DNA of 64,000 nucleotides, taken from Parasulfuritortus cantonensis (GTDB lineage Bacteria > Pseudomonadota > Gammaproteobacteria > Burkholderiales > Thiobacillaceae). Below are positions 63,117-64,000 of the stretch, one piece after another. The stretch is from the NCBI RefSeq assembly GCF_004337445.1, contig NZ_SJZB01000033.1, positions 27,695 through 91,694 on the forward strand, written 5' to 3'. The number at the start of each line of letters is the position of its first letter. The stretch's first letter is position 1. The notes under the pieces were generated by a model that was not told the DNA's origin, ran no database searches, and saw only the letters and a program-made list of their open reading frames with translations. The position numbers and the translations under genes are program-made.

Positions 63117-64000
63117 TCAATCGAAACGCGCCAGCCAGGCCAAGGCGGCTGCGCGGGTGAAGGTGTCCGGGCCGTAGTGGTGGAAGGGCGCAGTATCCTG
63201 CGCGCGCAGTGGCTTCAGCACTGCGTTCACCGCCACGTAATCCGTCGGCATACGCCCCGCGGCCGTGTCGCCCAGTTGCGGCCGGGGACCGGACTGGACG
63301 ATGACGCCGCCCGCATAGGGCAGCAGGGTGGCTGCCGGGGGCAGGTCCGCCGCCAGCTTGTCCTGGCCGCCAAAGCGCTCCACCAGCGCCTCCCCCAGCA
63401 CCGTCAGCCAGTTCACGCCCTTGATGTCGTCGCCGATATACTGGCTGTGGGTGATCGGCTCGTCCATCTCGATGCCGGGAAACCGCTGCGCCAGCAGATA
63501 CTGTGCCGATTCGAAGCGGGTCGCCAGCATGTCGCCGTTGGCCGGGGCGAAGCCGATGCCGCCGTAGCCGCTGATGGGCCTGAGGATCGCGCACAGAGCG
63601 CGGCAGAACTCGGGGAAGCTGCCGGCATGGTCCGCATACCAGGTCAATGGCAGCCCCAGGGTGACGTGATCCAAGTCCTTCTTGTCCGGGTTCCAATCCG
63701 CACGAGCGTATGCCCGAAAGAAGATAGCGCTGGCGTCCAAATTCTTATCGCCACCGTGAAAATAACTGCTCCAAGCTGCACCTGAAGAGTGCGTGACTAG
63801 CCATTGTGAAAGAGCCAGATGCATCTCCGGCTGAAAGCGGCGCCATTTGTGGGTCTTGGGATTCTGGCCCCAGTTGACGTGACCGGATACCGTCTCCAGC
63901 CAAAAGCCCAGGGCCTCCATCACCGCTTTGCGCACCGGCTGGGTGTAGCCCTTACGGAAATAGGCGGTGAAGATCAGTCCCAACCTCAACCCAATGGTGC
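63117..64000 (-). CDS. DUF3396-type (type VI immunity-like) protein, copy 2 (5' partial)
   Basis: This gene is cut by the right window edge (frame open to base 64000), leaving about 294 residues of roughly 311. It is the upstream member of a tandem pair. The C-terminal half is nearly identical to copy 1, but the middle reads ALSQWLVTHSSGAAWSSYF and NLDASAIFFRAYARADWN in place of copy 1's ALSQWLEQLPSCNEWSIAF. The order suggests repeated duplication with diversification of one recognition region. Upstream neighbours are outside the window. Confidence 0.75.
   Translation of the reverse strand, partial: TIGLRLGLIFTAYFRKGYTQPVRKAVMEALGFWLETVSGHVNWGQNPKTHKWRRFQPEMHLALSQWLVTHSSGAAWSSYFHGGDKNLDASAIFFRAYARADWNPDKKDLDHVTLGLPLTWYADHAGSFPEFCRALCAILRPISGYGGIGFAPANGDMLATRFESAQYLLAQRFPGIEMDEPITHSQYIGDDIKGVNWLTVLGEALVERFGGQDKLAADLPPAATLLPYAGGVIVQSGPRPQLGDTAAGRMPTDYVAVNAVLKPLRAQDTAPFHHYGPDTFTRAAALAWLARFD

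Larger units (their letters stand above)
62161..64000. repeat. Tandem direct duplication, 950-bp period
   Basis: Bases 62161-62673 and 63111-63623 are nearly identical, including synonymous sites. 62920-63050 and 63870-64000 also match well. The centres (about 62770-62915 and 63720-63865) have diverged. The period is 950 bp, one gene plus a 14-bp spacer. This pattern fits gene conversion on the flanks with retained diversity in the centre. Confidence 0.85.

Noticed and set aside
62167..63696. 509-codon frame spanning both DUF3396 genes
   Set aside because: The true reading frame of copy 1 starts at ATG 63102; the part upstream reads copy 2 out of frame.
1..64000. tRNA, rRNA, CRISPR, prophage or insertion sequence
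   Set aside because: Gaps are short, and none shows a cloverleaf, spaced repeats, integrase or transposase. Apparent transfer is judged only from base composition.

Overview
The window is GC-rich chromosomal DNA from a Gram-negative proteobacterium. A betaproteobacterium is most likely. This rests on the gene set (RegB/RegA redox pair, MutT-ThiE fusion, argS-SPOR-dsbA order, FimS/AlgR beside minor pilins, a perfect CIRCE element in front of rpoH), on GC-rich codon usage and on type IV pilus genes. Genus cannot be named from sequence reading alone. No rRNA, tRNA, CRISPR array, transposase or integrase was seen.

Layout. 1-10.5 kb is housekeeping: the 3' end of hslV, regA/regB (regB frameshifted), a PCu(A)C copper chaperone, phoU, then a tightly overlapping minus-strand operon argJ - DUF815 ATPase - Nudix/ThiE fusion - small membrane protein, and a large AddA-type helicase-nuclease. 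10.6-19.8 kb (plus strand) is a pilin and glycosylation block: a 99-aa unknown, a TPR/SPINDLY (GT41) glycosyltransferase, a sigma-54-type promoter, the major type IV pilin, two tandem paralogous GT-C membrane proteins with C-terminal repeats, a polyprenyl-phosphate-type GT2 and a WecB-like protein. The last four overlap stop to start.

33.5-19.8 kb (minus strand) is one twelve-gene surface-polysaccharide operon: Wzm/TagG-like permease, Wzt/TagH-like ATPase, three methyltransferases, asparagine synthase, two glycosyltransferases, a large HAD protein, two TagB/TagF-like CDP-glycerol glycerophosphotransferases and a TagD-like cytidylyltransferase. This parallels Gram-positive teichoic-acid genes in a Gram-negative. 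Its middle is visibly AT-richer than the flanks, which suggests transfer. 33.8-41.3 kb returns to core genes: ygfX-like, dacB, an AT-rich spacer with a cluster of DnaA boxes, priA, argS, an FtsN-like SPOR protein and dsbA.

41.4-48.4 kb is a copper/silver efflux locus: NarL-type regulator, Cys/His-rich small protein, and cusC-cusB(F)-cusA. 48.4-52.7 kb encodes a REC-PAS-GGDEF-EAL protein and an HDOD-GAF-histidine kinase (frameshifted). 53.1-59.1 kb holds minor pilins, including a 708-aa PilV-like protein, with no PilY1. FimS/AlgR-type signalling genes lie divergently beside them (fimS frameshifted). The right end has a 34-residue membrane protein, rpoH under CIRCE, and a tandem pair of DUF3396-type (type VI immunity-like) genes with nearly identical flanks and a variable centre, the second cut by the window end.

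Most notable: all three sensor kinases carry one frameshift while their partner regulators are intact; the pilin-linked tandem GT-C system; the teichoic-acid-like operon; the giant pseudopilin; and the DnaA-box cluster upstream of priA.
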